Assembly (NCBI GenBank): GCA_035610365.1
Contig: CM069434.1
Coordinates: forward strand, 96,708,806 to 96,772,805
Reading direction: 5' to 3'
Length of the DNA: 64,000 bases
Origin: Aquatica leii
Taxonomy: Eukaryota; Arthropoda; Insecta; Coleoptera; Lampyridae
Made by a program: the position numbers and the translations under genes
Notes under the pieces: model-generated
What the model saw: only the letters and a program-made list of their open reading frames with translations
Database searches by the model: none
What the model was told of the DNA's origin: nothing
In this document: one piece after another, positions 10,866 to 20,720 of the stretch
Layout: each line of letters begins with the position of its first letter
How positions within the stretch are numbered: the first letter of the stretch is position 1

Positions 10866-12420
10866 GTGTTGAAAAAAGAATGCAAAAGTGAAGTTGTAAA
10901 CAAGGTGGTAGCCACAACTTTGGAGGAAGTAGTTGATAATGATGACGGTACAACATTATCCAGTGAAATAATTCAAAAATGCAGAAACCTGAGAAGAAAA
11001 ATCAAAAAGCCGGTGTACTTGCAAGACTGTGTATATCTAGCTGAATATGATGTTCCGAATACATACGAAGAAGCAATGAGCACAAATGAAGCTGAAATGT
11101 GGTTACGAGCAATGAAAGAAAAATTAACCTCTTTAAAAGAAAACAACATTAGGGAACTTGTGGAACTTCCACCAAATCGCAAGATAATTGGTAATCGATG
11201 GGTACTGAAAGTGAAATACAAACCAAATGGTTCAGTCGATAGATTTAAAGCCAGACTTGTAGCAACAGGTTTTACACAGAAGATTGGTTGGGATTACGAT
11301 GAAACGTTTAGCCCTGTGGTTCGTTTTGATACCGTGCGATCAATCCTAAGTTTTGCAGCCGCTGGAAAACAGTACATAATACAGTTTGACATTAAGACTG
11401 CATTTTTATATAGCATCTTAGAAGAAGAGATATACATGAATCAACCGGAAGGTTTTAATGATGGAAGTGACCGTGTTTGCAAACTTAAGAAAAGTTTGTA
11501 CGGTTTGAAACTAGCACCAAGGTGCTGGAATAAACGCTTTGTGGATTTTTTAAGTGGGTTAAGTTTTAAACAAAGTGAATCAGATCCATGTCTGTTTATA
11601 AAAAGAACTAATACATCAAATTTAGTGGTAGCAATGTATGTAGATGATGGACTTATTGTAGGAACAAGCATGGAAGATATAAACTTATTTATAAGTGAAC
11701 TAAAAAGACAGTTTCAAATGACAATTTTTCTAACAAATTATTTTATGGGTGTTCAGATAACACAATTAAAATGTGGATCCATCTTTATAGATCAAAATTT
11801 GTATACAAAGAAAATCTTAGAGCGATTCAGTATGGATGAATCAAACTTTGTGACAACGCCATCAGAAGCAGGTGTTGAAGAAGACAATCCACCAGTTCAA
11901 GAAGTTCCATATCTTGAGGCAGTTGGTAGCCTTATGTATCTAGCAGTAGCTACGAGGTCTGATATTGCCTATGCTGTAAGTATTATATCAGAACCACTTG
12001 ATAATCCAAAAACTTCAAACTGGAAAGCAGTAAAACGAGTATTCCTGTACCTTAAAGGAACACTCGAGCTCAGCATCCTTTATGAAAGCAATTGTAAAGT
12101 GTCAGTTTTCAAAACTTATAGCGATGCAGACTATGCAGGTGACATAGTGTAAAAACCAAATTGGTGCAATTACAGGACAACTGTGTACTCCTACTCTTTT
12201 TGTAGACAATTTAAGTGCAATTAAGTTGGTGAAAAACCCTGAATTTCACAAGCAATCTAAACATATCGACATCAAGTTTCATTTTATTCGTGAAAAGTAT
12301 CGTGATGGTGAAATTAACTTATGTCATTATCAGTGAAGATGAACAAGTGGCCGATATTTTTACTAAGCCATTGTTACGTCATAAATTTGAGAAACTAAGA
12401 CTTTTACTCAGTGTTCAAAA
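10866..12420 (+). pseudogene. Copia reverse transcriptase / RNase H
   Basis: The 428-residue open frame (10866-12152) contains the RVT_2 hallmarks: GNRWVLKVKYKPNGSVDRFK, ARLVATGFTQKIGWDYDETF, FDIKTAFLY, LYGLKLAPRCW and the catalytic AMYVDDGLIVG (about 11635-11665). RNase H starts with YSDADYAGD at its end, where a stop at 12150 and a deletion intervene. The remaining RNase H residues (VDNLSAIKLVKNPEFHKQSK, HIDIKFHFIREKY) follow at 12200-12330 in another frame, and a Copia C-terminal IFTKPL segment is near 12355. This is the least damaged part of the element. Confidence 0.9.
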
Positions 12421-12453
12421 ACTAAAAGAATAAATAAAGGAAAAACATTTTAC

Positions 12454-12460
12454 GAGGAAG
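12454..12460 (+). promoter_or_regulatory. Copia polypurine tract
   Basis: GAGGAAG lies directly before the 3' LTR, the position where plus-strand priming takes place. Confidence 0.6.
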
Positions 12461-12666
12461 TGTTGAGACTCATAATATTTTTCTGTGTAATGTTAGTTGC
12501 CTAACTTTTGTATATATAACCTAGTGTAGCATCACTGTACTGTTCCTGTTCCGTTAAACTATCAGAGTAAGGTTGATTGTAGCTTTGTGTACAATTAAAT
12601 AATTTGTAACGTTTTAATAAACTAATAGAAAAGTAATTCTCAAAATCATTGTTTAAATAAACAGTA
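12461..12666 (+). repeat. Copia 3' LTR
   Basis: TGTTGAGACTC...ACAGTA, about 95% identical by eye to the 5' LTR and followed by the target duplication ACCAC at 12667-12671. Confidence 0.95.
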
Positions 12667-13340
12667 ACCACTTTTAGAGTTTTTTCTTATTTGAGTTAGT
12701 GGGTGTGAAACTCAAGTTTTTGTTCTTCCATCAGCCGGTGCAAGTGTCTGTAGTCATCTATCGTCCGTGGTTGAATTATTATACCTTGTGTGGTTGTTGT
12801 AGCTTTAGTAACATTTATTTTCTCGATTTTCCTATATTGTCGTAAATGCTCCTATTTTTCTTTATTTGGCAAGACTATAGGTGTTGTATTACGAGTGTCT
12901 TCTAGGTTGGTAGGGTTAGGTGCGTCAGTGAAACTTTCTGTAGCAGCGTTTGAGGGTCTTGCTATTTCCGGATCTTCCTGTAACAAATTATAACAATTAT
13001 TAGTAAAGATGGATGTTGCAGTCCAGCGGCTTTTTGGGTAGTGTAAACTCATCATTATCATCCGTTACGGGACGTTTGTTTTGTACATTATTTTGTTTAG
13101 TGACATTTGCGGAAGATTTAGATTGTTGTTTGTTGGTGAGCAAGTTTTCAGTTTGTTGGTTATTTATTAAATCATTTTTATGCTTGTTGTTTACAGTGGT
13201 GTCCAATTTCATATTATCTGTATTGTCTAAGCTGTTGCGTGTCGCATTGGTGTGACTCTGAAGCATGTTCATAATTTCTGAGTCTATTGGGTATGTGTTA
13301 AGGTATTTGCTCACAGCAGCTATAGCAAGCTGCCTCAGCT
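12667..13340 (-). pseudogene. Jockey-like LINE, ORF1 (gag) N-terminal part
   Basis: Minus-strand frames continue ORF1 of the element at 7653-8469 on the far side of the Copia insertion. An Asn/Gln/Lys-rich N-terminal region begins near 13314 (MSKYLNTYPIDSEIMNML) and contains KRPVTDDNDEFTLPKK. The stretch near 12700-12790 reads IQPRTIDDYRHLHRLMEEQ then FHTH, the conserved pre-knuckle region of Jockey gag. One frameshift occurs around 13030. The beginning of the LINE is somewhere beyond 13340. Confidence 0.75.
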
Positions 13341-13344
13341 GTGC

Positions 13345-14340
13345 ATCATCTGTCTTCCACGGTCAGCATAACGAAGTATGTTGCAATTAACTATCAAAGA
13401 TTTTTGCGAATAGCGATTTGCAAATGTTTACTAGCAAAAATTCACTCTCAATCGGAGTTTTTCTCTAAAAAAGTTTGCCTAAAAAATTACTTTTCTTAGA
13501 ACAAAACGCCATTTGTTTTAATTTTTTGTATATATTTTCTTTCTCGCAATTTTTTTTAATATACAAAAACAATAATTTAATTTCTTTATTTTCTTAAATG
13601 ACTATAATTAGTTGTGTAGATTCTTTTTTTACTGTATTTTTTTCTTTTAATTCAATACATTTTGGTAAGCGAAAGTTACACAAAACATAGATTATTAAAC
13701 AAAAAAAATTGTTTAAATTAAAAGGTTTTACAACATTTAATTAAATTTTAACGTATATTTATTGAGATATATTATTTTCAATAATTATAACAAAATCAGT
13801 AAAAACAATATTTGAAAAAAAATAAATCAAGTCAAAAGAGTAGTTTTATATCCGTAATAAAAAAGATTCCAAATTTATTTAAAAAACGGTAAAGTTAAGT
13901 AATAAGACATAAACAAACATGTTAATTTATTCGGGAACTTAACAAAATGAAGAACGGCAATACAAATAGTTAAACATAACCATTTTAGGATGAACCTGCT
14001 TAAATTTCCTACTTTCAATTTTTCAACGAACTGCTATGGTCCATGTTTTAAATTCGACTATTATTTAATTTTAGATCCTAAAACTTAACAATATAAAAAC
14101 CGTTGACGTAATGTGTCAGATTGTGCAACTAATATGATGTAATATATTAATAATATCTGCATTTCCGATAAGTGTTGCTATTAATTTTATAATAAAGAGT
14201 AGGTTAAATTAACATATACATAAGATATTTAATTCGGACGACAAATATGTTATGGAAATAAGAGAGATCAGCGATAGTCTTCAATTAACGTAACTAAAAC
14301 TATAAACATTATAAAATATTTTGAGAAGTAGGGGTTGTAA
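13345..14340. other. AT-rich intergenic DNA upstream of the cuticular gene
   Basis: Strongly AT-rich with poly(A)/poly(T) runs. I see no ORF or repeat I can assign. Any enhancers of the cuticular gene would lie here, but none is recognisable. Confidence 0.5.
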
Positions 14341-14346
14341 AAGAAA

Positions 14347-14383
14347 TATATAAAATGAAAACTTGCAATCATCTAGTATCAGT
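14347..14383 (+). promoter_or_regulatory. Core promoter: TATA box and TCAGT initiator
   Basis: TATATAAAA at 14347-14355 is followed by TCAGT at 14379-14383, an arthropod initiator with A+1 at about 14381. The spacing of about 32 bp from TATA to the initiator is canonical, and the start codon of the cuticular gene follows 27 bp later. The short 5' leader is typical of insect cuticle genes. Confidence 0.75.
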
Positions 14384-14407
14384 TCAACGATTTAATAAAG
14401 TATAACA

Positions 14408-15464
14408 ATGTTAAGACACATCGTTAGTAATTAACCCACGTGTTAATTGTTAATTATTGTTTATGTTTTAGTGTTTGTTAACCGTGATTGCTTGTGTTTA
14501 TGGCGCCGACAAGCTGTTAGCACAAAGTGATGATGCTTCAGCGCAAATAATCGATTACATGTTTAACCAAGACGCCATCGGGAATTACAAATATAGGTAT
14601 GTAAAAAACTTGGTTATTATTATGTCTAAACTATCTTTAAGTTTTTCTACGTCTAACGGCATTGAACGTTACGAAGAAAGCACAATTGAAAACCCAGATT
14701 CAGAAAATGCATCGCCTGTTGTTAAAGGCAGTTATAGTTACATGGGATCAGACGGCAAAATGGTTAAAGTAAAATACACCGCTGATAAAGATGGGTTTCA
14801 CCCGGAAGGGGATTCTGTCTTTGTTGCACCGTATGTAGCATCCGATAGTAAACCCCAAGAAAGTAAGGAACAACCGAGCGGTCAACGTTTTAATCGGGGC
14901 TATACTATACCAGAAATCGAAGACAACTATAACCCGAACCTAGAAAATTTTGAATATCATTCTCAAGCTACGCAATTACTTCAGCAAGACGACAATCCTT
15001 ATGATCAGTATATTCCATTTTCTCAACACGCAAATTACAACAACGAATTGCATCAAAATAACCAATTAGATCGCTTTAACTCTGAAAAGTCAATTTTAGA
15101 ACTTTTGGCATCAAATCGGCAACTAAATAATGATCAACATAACCGTCAAAAACCAATTATTGCTATTTTAGGCGACGATGGCAAATTAATCGAAAGTACC
15201 GATTTCGACAATTTAAATCTTCCAGAATCAATTTTAGAACTTTTAAGTAGAGGTAATGTACCAAACATTGACAGCAAAACAGTTTTAGAAACATCAAACT
15301 TAAAAGAAACGAAAGCAGCGGTCGAAGAAGTAAAAGAATCAGTTACAGTTAAAAGCAAAGACGTTAACGAAAATAATAGTAACACTAGTGATAGAAGTGT
15401 AACCCTTGATGGTATTTCAGTTACAACTGCCAGTAGCAGTTTGATAGACAGTTCTAAGTCGTAA
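14408..15464 (+). CDS. RR-1 cuticular protein (CPR family), three exons
   Basis: Structural protein secreted by epidermal cells and built into chitin-based cuticle. Proposed exons are 14408-14422, 14472-14596 and 14642-15464 (963 nt, 320 residues). Exon 1 encodes only MLRHI; a 49-bp GTTAGT...TTTTAG intron then joins to CLLTVIACVYG, giving a complete signal peptide, the standard insect CPR arrangement. The Rebers-Riddiford domain follows: NYKYSFSTSNGIERYEES, then VKGSYSYMGSDGKMVKVKY and TADKDGFHPEGD. The chitin-binding aromatic residues are present, so it is RR-1 type. The long C-terminal tail is Asn/Gln/Ser-rich and low in complexity, with two SILELL motifs. No stops, a good promoter and a poly(A) signal suggest a working gene. 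Inference: the splice pattern. Confidence 0.85.
14423..14471 (+). other. Intron 1 of the cuticular gene
   Basis: Starts GTTAGT and ends TTTTAG, 49 bp. Phase 0 after the fifth codon, splitting the signal peptide as in most CPR genes. Without it the open frame has no ATG at the correct place. Confidence 0.7.
14597..14641 (+). other. Intron 2 of the cuticular gene (45 bp, in frame)
   Basis: Starts GTATGT and ends CTTTAAG. Removing it joins NYKY to SFSTSNGI and restores the RR consensus. It is 15 codons long without a stop, so unspliced RNA would still read through. It is near the lower size limit of insect introns. Confidence 0.7.
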
Positions 15465-15538
15465 CCAGTTAGTATTATGTTTTTTTAAATGTCGATAAGA
15501 TATTGTTATGTTAATATAATGTTGTATAATACAATTTT

Positions 15539-15544
15539 AATAAA
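15539..15544 (+). terminator. Polyadenylation signal of the cuticular gene
   Basis: AATAAA lies 75 bp after the stop codon, followed by AT-rich sequence and T-rich stretches. It gives a compact 3' UTR. Confidence 0.65.
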
Positions 15545-15549
15545 AATTA

Positions 15550-16205
15550 AAAACACTTATTAAAAAAATTTTTTGTTGTTTTTGTTTTAAAACGCACGAT
15601 TTACATTTTTTTATTTTTTGTAATTTTTAATATGTAAGTGATTTTAGTGTATTTTTTTGTAATTGGTCATATTGAATTCAGTTACTGCGACTAATAAATT
15701 TTGTTTGTAAAAAGTCGTCTAGCGATAAAGGAACATCTAGTACCGAACACATGCATCAAGAATGTGAAAAATTAGAATAAACCATCAACAGCTAGAGCAA
15801 GAGAAAACAAAAACTCGGTTCACGACTAAAAAAGTCAAAGGTAAATATATTTGTCAATGTAATCGATGTGTTATAAGTGTAAAGATGATGCAAATTTTTT
15901 GTTGGTAAGTTATTAACACATTACAATAATTTTTTGTTTGTTTCAGGATTATAAAAATTAGTAAAAAAATTTAAAACTTTCTATGAAAAAATAAATTGGT
16001 ACGACAGAAGAAAAAAATACAATTGCTGCAGTTTGAGCAAACAATTTTTTGAAAATTAGAAAACATATTAAAACTGTGACGGATGAATCTATGACATTTT
16101 TTTTATTGTAATAGAATTTATATTTTACAGGTTATATCTTTTTCATAATTTTTTATTGATAATTAAAAGCAATAAATAATTAAAAAATTATTGAACTGAA
16201 AGCTT
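15550..16205. other. AT-rich intergenic DNA
   Basis: Between the cuticular gene and the H1 pseudogene. AT-rich, with no coding frame or repeat that I can support. Confidence 0.5.
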
Positions 16206-16209
16206 TTGT

Positions 16210-16582
16210 ATGAAGAAGCACCTTGCATCGAACTACAAGATAGACGCCGAAAAAATGTCGCCGTTTATAAAAAAGTCAGCCGTGACGTTCGATACGCTCG
16301 TTCAAATGAAAGGAAATGGAGCGAGCGGTTCGTTCAAGATAGCGGCATGCGGTTCATCGGCCGGCGAAAAAACACTTCAAAATCCGTTTCAAAAACAGCG
16401 GCCTCTGCGCCCAAGAAGCCGTCGTCGACTGCTGCGAAAAAGGCGACCGCGCTCGTCGATAAGAAAGACAAAAAAAGCTTTCGTCGCCAAAAAAACAACA
16501 ATCAGCCTCCGTGACCTTAAAACAGCAACCAAACTCGTCGTTTCCGAGAAAAGCGGCGGAGGTCGCGCCCAAAAAAAATTAA
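16210..16582 (+). pseudogene. Histone H1 pseudogene (frameshifted, 5'-truncated)
   Basis: The frame from 16210 reads KKHLASNYKIDAEKMSPFIK then TLVQMKGNGASGSFKI, the second half of the linker-histone winged-helix globular domain. It lacks the N-terminal tail and first helix, and a few residues after FIKK are missing. Around 16350 the frame shifts to a Lys/Ala/Ser-rich tail (KSVSKTAASAPKKPSSTAAK, then KATALVDKKDKK), and near 16485 it shifts again to a tail ending RKAAEVAPKKN with a stop at 16580-16582. It is markedly more GC-rich than its surroundings, as expected for a histone coding region. No histone 3' stem-loop is evident. Dead copy; no other histone genes are nearby. Confidence 0.85.
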
Positions 16583-16784
16583 TAATACGATCGACACGGA
16601 CGAATAGTGGATGGTTGTGGCAAAAGAGGAACGTTTACGAAACGTTTTCGTTTGACGTGACACAAGAAACAAACAAAAGTTTTTCTTCCAACTATACATT
16701 CACCATACGGTAAGTTTTTATCTAAATGTTTGTTCTAAGTTTCATAACTATACTGAATCGGTTTAGATTAGATTACATTAAATT

Positions 16785-19700
16785 GCAGAAGCACGTCAGC
16801 CTTTCCGGTTTTTTTGTACTGTCGGATGCTTTCAAGTTGATAGGCCTACATCCGTGTCTTTTATTAGATTTGCATTGTTCCTTATTTGATTGCGGTTGCC
16901 AATAGAGTTAAGGCTTTAATTTAGCTGGTGTTTTCTGCGCTCTAATGCTGGACATTTAAAAAGCATATGATATGCTGCTTTCTTTTCCTCTTGTCAAAGT
17001 CTGCATACCGGTTCATATTTATAGATGTTAATCTTCTGCATCAATTAATTAAGGACTGCAATGCTTGTCAGAAGACTGACTACTTGCTTGATATGAATTC
17101 TGTTCTGTCTTAGCAAGGCTTTGGGTTCGGAATTTTTAGCAACATTTTGCAATGCATTATTGCAAATTTCCCGATTGTGCTGATAAGTGGCATTAATCCA
17201 TTCATTGATAGTTGGGCGTGCTTGATTTTTTTGTATGCTTTTGCGGTTTGCTTATTTTGCAAGTTGGTACGCTACATTCTTTCTATACCGCGGTGACTTG
17301 GGGTTCAGCATAATCTTACCGTGTTTCTTTAACCTAAAGTTTAAAGTTTGAGTTTACATTCATTGACTAGTCTTAACGAGGTACTGATTGCCTATCTGTA
17401 ATAATGGTTATATAATTTATTTCTTTTACTGATGTTTATGAATCAGCTTATAGTTTGTATTTCTACTTAAAATCTAGTGCATAGTTTTGTTAGACAATTT
17501 TGTTGGTTCTAGAATTAGTGTTGTATACACTAAATCCTGAGTCCCTTCAAATTTAGATCCATCCCTGTCAAACATGATGTTTTTATTTTTTTGGGTTGGT
17601 AGTTGGTCCAGATCCGAACCAATGTAAACTTTCTAGTTTTTTCTAAGTCAAACACTTTGTTTATTAAGTCAAAACTCATTTCTAGTATTGGATTATTTAT
17701 GTGTGACTTGCCATGCCCTAGATTAGCTGTGGTTTTTTCGTGGCCACTGCTTTGTAATCTGTACGTTGTAATTCTGGCTTCACCTTACAAGAAGATGAAC
17801 AGAGTTGATAGATTTAAAATGGCACTTATTGCTTGACCTGAGGTGCCTTTACAAGCTTCGGCAATGCACCAGATATTGTATCCTACTAATTTTATATGTT
17901 GCAGTTCCTTGTTGCCCATCGTTCTTTTTGGTTATCTTTAATGTTGTTTTCATTACATTTTCTACAGTATTCTGGTATTTTCCACGTGTAAGTATAGCAA
18001 ATCCAAGGGCATATCCTAAAATTTAATAGCCTCTGTTGTTTAGCTGCGCGAGGAGTTCATTGACTGAACCCTTTGTTGCTTGTACTGCTTTTCTTTACTA
18101 AACAATTAATTTTTACAGATCTTGTATTAAACATTGCTATAGTAGTAGTATTGTCAATTTGTTGGTTTACAATTGCCCTTTCCATGGAATGATAGTGTTG
18201 TGGAAAGCTTCATGTATATAAAAAAAAACGCTCTAACTGCATACTCTTTACACTTCATGACTTTTTCATCAGTTCATCAGTTGGTGTAGTGCTTCTCTAC
18301 TAATATTTCTAATGTTTTACAGAGGAATTACGTTAGACTGAGGAGTCTAAAAGATTCAGCTTTTACGTAGCTGCTCTTTTCCGGTTTTGTAATTAATACT
18401 ACTTTAGTCACTTTTCAAGCTTGAGAGATATAGTCTAGTGCGAGATTTGCGTAAATGTCTGTGAGTAAATTAAGCAGTATCTTTATCTCTTTTTGTAGCA
18501 TCACGGATTGTATGCCATTGTTGTTAGCAAATTTGAAACAACTGAGGAGATTAATCGACCACTTTATCTTTTTTTTTGCTGACAATTGTCTTTGGTTTTT
18601 CTCAGTTTTTCCTTTTAGTGGTATGCCTGATTCCACTGCTTCGAGTAAATTATTTTTTTATCAAAAGGGATATTGTCTCATCGATTCTAGTGTATTCTCA
18701 GTTTTCTTTTTTAAAAGTGCCCACTGGGTATTTAGCTGGCTTTGAGATAATTTTGTGGAACTTAGCTGTGGCCGTAATCTTCACCTTGTGAAAAAGTTTT
18801 TTCCAGACTGTTACCTAGGCTTGATATTTTTGCCATATTCTGCCAGGGTTTTACAGTTGTTTTTCTAGTTTTTGGCGGCTTAAACTTATAGAAGAGACGC
18901 CTAACTTCTTGTCTCTTTCTTTCTAAGTTTTTGTTCCACCAATTTGTATGTTTTCTTAGTAATTTGCTAACAAAGGACTATTAGAGGACATCTGCTGTGA
19001 AAGGTGTTTTTATGGCCTTTTTATCCGATCTGTATTAGAGTCTAGTACTAATTTATTTAAAGATCTGAACTGCTGATGTTCTATCTTTTTTTGTTCATAT
19101 AGGTCCCAGTTTGTCTATCTTGGGTTATAACAAAGTTGGGCATTATTTGAGTACGTACGTATGATTAAACGCTTTCATCAATAAAATTTTTGTTATATTT
19201 TTTAGATTAACTAAGTTTTGTAACAAATGTTTTTATGCAACTAAATGTAACTTTCCACTAAAAATACCATCAAAATATTGGTTCAAACGGATATAATTGA
19301 TTTAGTGGTGATTAAATTTGTACTCATGTTGAAGCTTTGCTCCACTCTGGGTTATAGTATGCTCTTTAGATTACTTTCTGTTAAGACAGTTCAAATTCTA
19401 TGAGTGCTATAAAGTCAAGATTGTTTCTTATTATTATTCATGTTCTATGATTTGCATGATTATAAATAAGTTTACTTTTAGCACTTCCTATCTATCCTGG
19501 ATAAGTGCTAAGTCATAGTCTTTTGCTAGCAGCTTTCTGTATATATTTGTACTTGCTGCCTTTCAGTGGTGTTTTAATTTGTAGTATTCTTAAGTTTTTC
19601 CTTTTTATTCTTATAACAGATGAGGACGGTGTCCTTATTGACTATGTGTGCAATGAAGTTGATTGACTAAAGTGGTCGTTTTGCACTGTCGTCTATCAAT

Positions 19701-20720
19701 ATTGCAAACATTCTGCCCACGTCTTTTAGAAAAGTGACGTTAAGCATCCTTTAAGCGTTGGTTTGTAGGTCTAGCTTTCGCTTGTTCTGATTTTTGATCA
19801 AACGAAAGACGACTTAGGGTATTTGTTTGTTGTACTAATTAGAAGTGTCTATTTCGGGGTAGTGGTCGGTGAAATGGTGTGTGTTTTTACCTTTTACAAC
19901 AAAAATGTCAATCAGGCTGTCTCTGACTAGGTCGCCTTGCTCTTTTGTCACTTTGACATCTAAGTAGCCTACAAAGTAGATGGCCATCTTTAGCGTGATG
20001 AATACTTGTCGACTATTTGCTTAGTCTTCCTTTTTGTTTTTGCAGGAGAAGTGGTATCATCGTTTGGGCGTGGATTCTTATTCTCCCTAGTAGCTATGGT
20101 TGTTGCATTCTTGGATTTTAAAACTACGCCTTCTACCCTTTTTTTCCATAATTTGTTTTCTTTTAAAGTTGGGGTCATATTTAATATATTTGGCTTTGCA
20201 AGATTGCTTAGCGCGTTCTCTGCAATTATTGGCTGTAAGTTTAGCCTTTTTGTCACCTTACCTAATTGGGTACTTTCGTCCTCTTGTGCTATAACTTTTT
20301 AGCAGACTGTCTTTGACTAACAGTCTAAATTGTCAACTCCGCAGAAAAGGTGCTTGTTGTTGGGATGATAATTACTTCAGTCAGCGGATTCTATGCCGCG
20401 GTAACCAGAAGCGGCGAAAACTCTATGGATGTGTCGTTTTCAGCCTGCAATAAATTTGTTGTTAGGTTCTTTATACTAGTGAAAATCTCCTGCAACTAGA
20501 TATAAAAAATTGGCTTAATATCTAAATGGTTCCATTCATGGCGCATATTATAAATCCTTGCGCTTACATCTGATGGTGTTCTGTTTTGCACGCATCGCTT
20601 GACACATTTAAAGACAAAGGTTGTTTTTTGCCAGATAGGTTAATCTTTTAGACAGCCATACATCTCGTTAGCCTGGTACCCACGGTGAAATTTAGGATTT
20701 CTATTAAAGTTTGCTCTTTT
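16785..20720 (-). pseudogene. R1/LOA-like non-LTR retrotransposon, decayed
   Basis: Minus strand, read from 20720 downwards. A Lys/Arg/Pro-rich ORF1 tail lies at 19990-20256, then VTKEQGDLVRDSLIDIFVVKG (about 19900-19960), which resembles the ORF1 domain (DUF4780-like) of these LINEs. An endonuclease start reading LRILQIKTPLKGSK is near 19570-19610. RT blocks at 18290-18640 include LLTDIYANLALDYISQA, then KVVLITKPEKSSY and ESFRLLSLT. A post-RT segment (GEARITTYRLQSSGH) is near 17750-17790. A terminal cysteine motif CRLCQEEKKAAYHMLFKCPAL is near 16930-17010, typical of R1/LOA ORF2 ends. The YADD region is deleted and stops abound. Clade is uncertain. Confidence 0.65.

Larger units (their letters stand above)
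8475..12666 (+). mobile_element. Ty1/Copia LTR retrotransposon, near full length, defective
   Basis: A 4.19-kb element with two ~205-bp LTRs, PBS, gag, protease, integrase, RT/RNase H and PPT in Copia order (integrase before RT). It is flanked by the 5-bp duplication ACCAC and inserted antisense into the ORF1 of a Jockey-like LINE. The LTRs differ at about ten substitutions and one indel by eye, indicating an old but still well-preserved insertion. The pol frame is broken in several places and the RNase H is partly deleted, so it cannot act autonomously. Confidence 0.95.

Noticed and set aside
14475-14520. TTG as the start codon of the cuticular protein reading frame
   Set aside because: A proper ATG lies at 14408 and a 49-bp intron with GT...AG ends joins it in phase to the same frame, giving a full signal peptide.
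16354-16699. Minus-strand ORFs across the histone H1 region
   Set aside because: They are shadows of the lysine-rich H1 tail; the plus strand holds the recognisable H1 domain.
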